Shown: positions 7,701-9,728 of the stretch, piece by piece
How positions within the stretch are numbered: position 1 is the first letter of the stretch
How the letters are laid out: each line of letters opens with the position of its first letter
DNA from: CAZJYI01 sp964550025
GTDB taxonomy: Bacteria; Verrucomicrobiota; Kiritimatiellia; UBA8416; CAYOBW01
Reading direction: 5' to 3'
Assembly: GCA_964550025.1 (NCBI GenBank)
Contig: CAZJYI010000273.1
Location: 1-9,728, forward strand
DNA length: 9,728 nt
Program-made: the position numbers and the translations under genes
The notes under the pieces: generated by a model
Seen by the model: the letters and a program-made list of their open reading frames with translations, nothing else
The model's database searches: none
What the model was told of the DNA's origin: nothing

Positions 7701-9330
7701 CGGCCGGACTGAGGTACTGGATCTGGTCGGCGTTGAGCCAGCGCGAGCGGAAGGTGTGGTAGGCCGTGCGGGCCATGTTGTCGATGGCGCGCCAGGGCGC
7801 GTCGTTGGTTTCGCCGCCGGCGAGCAGAACAACGCGTTCGTCGAAGCCCGTCTGGGTGACGTAGGTCTGGCGCGGCAGCGAAACGCTTCCCCAGATGTCC
7901 TCGGCGTAGACCATCACGTTGTAGGTTCCATGGCGGCTGAAGCCGCTGTAGGAGCCCTCGTAGCGCCCGCCCCCGCGATAGGCCAGCTCCAGCTCCGGCA
8001 GGTTGGCCACCGGGTCGTCGGGGTCGGGGTTGTGGCCCGGCGGCACGATCAGGGCGCGCACGCGTTGCACGGGGTGGACCGCCACCACGCGGTCGACCCA
8101 CAGCGTGGCGTCGGTCTGGCCCGCGAGTGTCTGGTTCTCACAGATTTCGCCGATCTGCGGCAGGTCCTTGCCCGCCACGAACGAGGCGCCGATTTCGACG
8201 TCGCCGTTGCCCGTCATGGCCGCGTCCTGGTAGGCCGACATGGCGTCCTTGGCCAGGTTGAAGCTCTCCTCAACGTTCAACCCGAGCAGCATTCCACTGA
8301 AGAAGGCGTCTGAGAAGCTGACGAGGCCGCCGGCGACGAAATAGGTCGGTTCATCGGCGCCGCAGGCGGCGATGACGGTGCGTCGGGCCGCGCCGTCGTA
8401 GGTGAGCTCGTCGAGGAAGCTGCCGGCATAGCAGCAGTCGATCAGGAGCGTGACTTCGGTGTTGTGCGCATCCTGCAGTGCGTCCAGCCAGGCGTCGAGC
8501 TGTACGGCGGTGAGCGTCTCCGATTCGTTGAGCCGGAAATAGGCCGCGCCGCCGGAATCGCCGCCGTGGTCGATCATGTGGATGAAGAGCTTATCGCTGC
8601 CGGCGGCGAAGTTGGTGAAGGCGTAGGCGGTATTGGCGAAGGTGGTTTGCGCATCGATATCGTCATCGGCGGCATTGCCGTCGATATCGCGGCCGGGAAC
8701 GGGGCTGAGGTAGTGGACGGTGTCCTTGGAGTAGCCGCGGTAGAGGAGCGTGTTGTATCCACGGTTGGCGAGGTAGTCGGTTGTGGGCCAGAGTGGGTCG
8801 CTGGCGCTGCGCCGGCCTGCCAGCACGATCGCCTTTCCGGCACGGGCGATGTCCTCGGTGCTGATGATGTTGACGTAGGCGCGGCCTTTGAGCTCCGTAG
8901 CGGGATCGTAGCCCTCGATGATGTCGATCGAGCTGCTGTTGGTGCCGGCGGTGTACTCGCCGGTCACGATGTCCAGTGTGCCGCTGCTGGCGTTGCGCAC
9001 GTAGGCCCACTGAACCGTGCCCGTGGTGCCGAGCGCCTCAAAGGTCACCGACTCACCCGCCAGGACGGTCTGGCTGGGCGGACGGATGGGGAGTTTGGCC
9101 TCCGGGTTGCGAAGGTAGACGAGTCCGCCTTCGGCGAATCCGCCCATGAGGTCCGAGTCGCCATCACCGTCCAGGTCTCCCGCCGCAATCGTCAGCCGGT
9201 TGGCAAATCCCTCGAATGTGCCGCCGTAGACCTTGCTACGCAACTCGAACGATTGCCCGAGCGCGACCCGCAGGGCGCATGCAAGCAACACAGTGGTGAC
9301 AAGAACACCGGTACAAAAACGTGATTTCAT
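4750..9330 (-). CDS. Large exported C13-family (legumain-like) peptidase with a degenerate second peptidase domain
   Basis: The 1526-residue product has a signal sequence (residues 1-25; LLAC ending at Cys18 is an imperfect lipobox). In order: FG-GAP-like motif GDLDGDGDSD (51-60), Ig-like segment (about 78-158), C13 peptidase domain (164-370), Ig-like domain (395-495), second C13-like domain (497-697), second Ig-like domain (725-826), pre-peptidase-C-like domain beginning DAYEIDD (828-950), two carboxypeptidase-regulatory-like beta domains (955-1015, 1058-1160), about three InlB-like repeats (1163-1400), an Asp-rich segment from GTPEWWLALY to AGTDPTN (1404-1448), and a C-terminal beta domain (1460-1526). 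C13 enzymes are clan CD cysteine peptidases with a His-Cys dyad, seen here as DHGG (His255) and DCCYAGSF (Cys300). The native substrate is unknown. The start is set by the signal peptide; no clear Shine-Dalgarno precedes it, and the nearest in-frame upstream stop is at 9378-9376. Extracellular or surface location is inferred. Confidence 0.92.
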   Translation of the reverse strand: MKSRFCTGVLVTTVLLACALRVALGQSFELRSKVYGGTFEGFANRLTIAAGDLDGDGDSDLMGGFAEGGLVYLRNPEAKLPIRPPSQTVLAGESVTFEALGTTGTVQWAYVRNASSGTLDIVTGEYTAGTNSSSIDIIEGYDPATELKGRAYVNIISTEDIARAGKAIVLAGRRSASDPLWPTTDYLANRGYNTLLYRGYSKDTVHYLSPVPGRDIDGNAADDDIDAQTTFANTAYAFTNFAAGSDKLFIHMIDHGGDSGGAAYFRLNESETLTAVQLDAWLDALQDAHNTEVTLLIDCCYAGSFLDELTYDGAARRTVIAACGADEPTYFVAGGLVSFSDAFFSGMLLGLNVEESFNLAKDAMSAYQDAAMTGNGDVEIGASFVAGKDLPQIGEICENQTLAGQTDATLWVDRVVAVHPVQRVRALIVPPGHNPDPDDPVANLPELELAYRGGGRYEGSYSGFSRHGTYNVMVYAEDIWGSVSLPRQTYVTQTGFDERVVLLAGGETNDAPWRAIDNMARTAYHTFRSRWLNADQIQYLSPAGTQDLDGDGTNDVDVAPSLAELSEAVTNWAFGANKLTVYLIGDRINNEVRVNGAESLAASALDNMLDTFEQEGGNATLIVESPGAGTFINAMTPLPGRPRIGIAAAEPGKPCCWANDGLVSFSQFFLSYVFRGSSLGSAYSTARNHIYRAAGRRVRQRALLTDPETSAMNRYIGTAFLTGAESPEIAEVIPPTGLTTNDAVLLWASGVTDMDGISNVWCVVTPHDYDGEAELPQTNLTWNASSDRYEALYAGFGPYGTNILTFYAMDTTGEISVPVQSEVFGTGDAYEIDDTVEAASFHSGATQLHSYHVSNDVDWVMFYAGTNISAYEIVSTNLSANLTNELSLYYQEADGSLTWVDTVTNDPITGLAESYVDFRFGDEEGFYFIRMRGVGSGDWLPGRYELSIAPDIGGGGILMVVAVDALNGLQAPSAVINWSGGGATGTVSLTSFSTTLTGLDAGTYTVTVDVAAGYLPVESPVVPGAPGNPDDERYGVPRRMEVINDEWRSTMFRFIPMLQAAGTVQNALTGQRIEGASIEFTARGGPISNDVHNAYPNGATYAVPWQTRADGTFPTNVLLPAVDWDADITAPGYHPWSQSAAITGKSAGDAVDLGIAQLTPVQPPSMVLEIISAHGMPDRNVGTHTNDYGSILTNAVSLLDASGGTQHVCTGWALSGHVDTNGAANGMGTNVVLALTNNASLTWTWGTNYWLDVAVVGSGSVDVASDWLTAGSNVSLTALAAVGYDFTRWDGDVPAGSETNSLLALTMDGARAVTSVFSRIYYTIVATAGPHGSVSPSGSVHVAHGDGTNFEVRADQYYHILDVTLDGATQGPMGATNFTNLVLASIVTNHSVHASFAENLAPSGTPEWWLALYAAVTNGDFSAGELADIDGDGMSARAEWIAGTDPTNALSLLAFTDPPGMSGGMIVLKWHSVSNRYYAVDRSTNFPGTALTPIATNLPATPPLNTYTDDAATAESAVYRVRVEAP
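7240..7842 (-). other. C13-like domain 2, catalytic residues lost
   Basis: Residues 497-697 align with domain 1 at a steady offset of 326-333 residues: VVLLAGG, YLSP with DLDGDGTNDVD, KLTVYLIGD, LDNMLDTFE, TLIVESPGAGTF and DGLVSFSQFF. At the catalytic positions His255 becomes Asp586 and Cys300 becomes Pro626 (codons 7575-7573 and 7455-7453). The DHGG motif is replaced by GDRI. The fold appears kept but peptidase activity should be absent. Confidence 0.8.
8221..8841 (-). other. C13 peptidase domain 1, catalytic dyad intact
   Basis: Residues 164-370 follow the bacterial C13 pattern: KAIVLAG, a YLSP segment with an Asp-rich loop (GRDIDGNAADDDID), KLFIHMIDHGG with His255 (codon 8568-8566), LDAWLDALQ, TLLIDCCYAGSF with Cys300 (codon 8433-8431), and GGLVSFSDAFF. 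By alignment with the legumain motif (C-E-S-G-S), Cys300 and not Cys299 is the nucleophile. Confidence 0.82.
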
Positions 9331-9359
9331 GGTTCTACCCAGTTTTGTGACATTACCAT

Positions 9360-9377
9360 GAGGGTATCCTCCCCCTC
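9360..9377. repeat. Possible remnant of the palindromic element core
   Basis: GAGGGTATCCTCCCCCTC can pair GAGGG with CCCTC around an eight-base loop. It resembles the centre of full copies (for example GTGAGGGGGTATCCCCC in copy C). It lies in the leader of the C13 peptidase gene, where a hairpin could affect translation. The match is short, so the assignment is tentative. Confidence 0.35.
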
Positions 9378-9440
9378 AAGTATTTCTGTCGTTAACCAAC
9401 TCCACTTTCTTCCCGCGATCCGGGGATTCCTTTTGCCTCG

Positions 9441-9450
9441 GTTCGTAGTG
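9441..9450. repeat. Isolated left arm of the palindromic element
   Basis: GTTCGTAGTG is identical to the outer arm of the full copies and is preceded by CG as in copy D. No matching right arm follows. The adjoining sequence is a different hairpin, so this is a truncated copy or a hybrid element. Confidence 0.6.
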
Positions 9451-9461
9451 GCAGCGCCTGT

Positions 9462-9489
9462 TCCGCCGTAGCCTCTCGGCGAAGGCGGA
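9462..9489. repeat. Hairpin just downstream of the FG-GAP gene
   Basis: TCCGCC (9462-9467) and GGCGGA (9484-9489) pair, with an inner GCC-TCTC-GGC stem (9471-9480). Transcribed from the minus strand it lies 16 bases after the TAA at 9508-9506. It lacks a U-tract. It may be a second repeat family, since similar TCCGCC...GGCGGA hairpins occur dispersed in metagenome-derived genomes as far as I recall; that is memory, not shown here. Confidence 0.5.
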
Positions 9490-9505
9490 TGGCGGCGCAT
9501 GATTG

Positions 9506-9728
9506 TTACGGGGTGTTCCCATGGAACTCCCATACATTCCCCTTGTTATCCGAAATCAGCACGTCCACAACCCCGTCCTCGTTCACGTCCGCCGTGGTGA
9601 TGCCCGTGGCGTCGGGCACCGCGGACTTTAAAAGGTCCGCGGTGGCAGGCACCCCGGCGTAGGGTGAGGTGGGGCTGTGGGTGTGGGGGAAAAAACGCAC
9701 CCGTCCATCCTCGCCCAGCACCAGCAGG
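9506..9728 (-). CDS. C-terminal end of an FG-GAP/VCBS-repeat protein (5' end outside window)
   Basis: An open frame enters from the window edge and ends at TAA (9508-9506), giving 73 complete codons. It reads LLVLGEDGRVRFF, then GITTADVNEDGVVDVLISD and NKGNVWEFHGNTP. The motif ADVNEDGVVDVLI is an FG-GAP/VCBS repeat, a calcium-binding blade of a beta-propeller of the integrin-alpha type. The in-frame GTG at 9721 is not taken as the start because the frame stays open upstream and the product would begin inside the fold. FG-GAP proteins are usually exported and bind ligands or polysaccharides. The tandem-repeat gene at the other end of the window also runs into an FG-GAP repeat, so the two may be relatives. 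Its N-terminus and full architecture cannot be seen. Confidence 0.85.
   Translation of the reverse strand, partial: LLVLGEDGRVRFFPHTHSPTSPYAGVPATADLLKSAVPDATGITTADVNEDGVVDVLISDNKGNVWEFHGNTP

Larger units (their letters stand above)
6853..8841 (-). repeat. Internal duplication of a peptidase plus Ig-like module
   Basis: The unit of about 331 residues comprises a C13-type domain plus an Ig-like domain and occurs twice (residues 164-495 and 497-826). The Ig-like halves match too: RYEGSYSGF at 456 corresponds to RYEALYAGF at 788, and HGTYNVMVYAED to YGTNILTFYAMD. The duplication is ancient, with strong divergence in both DNA and protein. Confidence 0.75.
9331..9505. other. Intergenic spacer with repeat fragments
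   Basis: This 175-base spacer lies between the FG-GAP gene end and the C13 peptidase gene start. It contains a hairpin close to the upstream stop, a lone repeat arm and a core-like remnant near the peptidase start. No gene or convincing promoter was recognised. Confidence 0.65.

Noticed and set aside
8464..9324. Plus-strand open frame of 286 codons rich in Val, Gly and Ala
   Set aside because: It is antisense to the C13 peptidase domain, whose motifs and catalytic residues are clear. The composition is that of a reversed coding strand.
9331..9440. Sigma-70 promoter ahead of the peptidase gene (TTGGTT and AATACT)
   Set aside because: The two boxes are only about nine bases apart, far from the usual 16-18, so they are not supportable as a promoter.
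9327..9533. Small minus-strand frame of 68 codons between the FG-GAP gene and the peptidase gene
   Set aside because: It overlaps the FG-GAP stop region and the repeat hairpin, has no recognisable motif, and its sequence is mostly translated repeat.

Overview
The window looks like part of a metagenome-derived scaffold from a GC-rich, heterotrophic bacterium. The PVC group (Kiritimatiellota/Verrucomicrobiota-like) is the most likely source. The clues are large secreted beta-rich proteins with phrases such as PDWWE, DGDGF and AGTDPTN, FG-GAP repeats, InlB-like bacterial repeats, and a C-terminal domain after a GTPEWWLA segment. This assignment is inference from protein style; no marker gene is present. 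All credible genes lie on the minus strand, so the transcriptional order runs from high to low coordinates.

Layout in transcription order: (i) 9728-9506, the last 73 codons of an FG-GAP-type protein that begins outside the window. (ii) 9330-4750, a 1526-residue exported protein with a C13 (legumain-like, clan CD) peptidase domain and a second, degenerate copy of it that has lost both catalytic residues. Ig-like, pre-peptidase-C-like, carboxypeptidase-regulatory-like and InlB-like domains follow. (iii) 4498-2807, a 563-residue exported NHL-type beta-propeller protein with the only clear Shine-Dalgarno in the window. (iv) 2539 to beyond base 1, at least 846 residues of an exported protein with five tandem units of about 151-156 residues, running into an FG-GAP repeat at the window edge.

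All three intergenic stretches carry members or fragments of one palindromic DNA family. Its outer arms are GTTCGTAGTG and CACTACGAAC, and a small hairpin with a four-base loop sits inside each arm. In one spacer the copies form an 85-bp-period tandem array (2562-2803). In another the array is interrupted by an exactly 100-base N gap (4562-4661). The architecture resembles inverted REP pairs (REPINs), and copies show paired substitutions that keep the stems and loops matched.

No RNA genes, CRISPR array, transposase or recognisable metabolic operon is visible. The four proteins are probably surface or extracellular. They share FG-GAP, Asp-rich calcium-type and bacterial repeat modules, and three of them (both FG-GAP genes and the peptidase) share an FG-GAP motif. 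Their joint role cannot be read from the sequence; extracellular proteolysis, adhesion or polymer handling is plausible.
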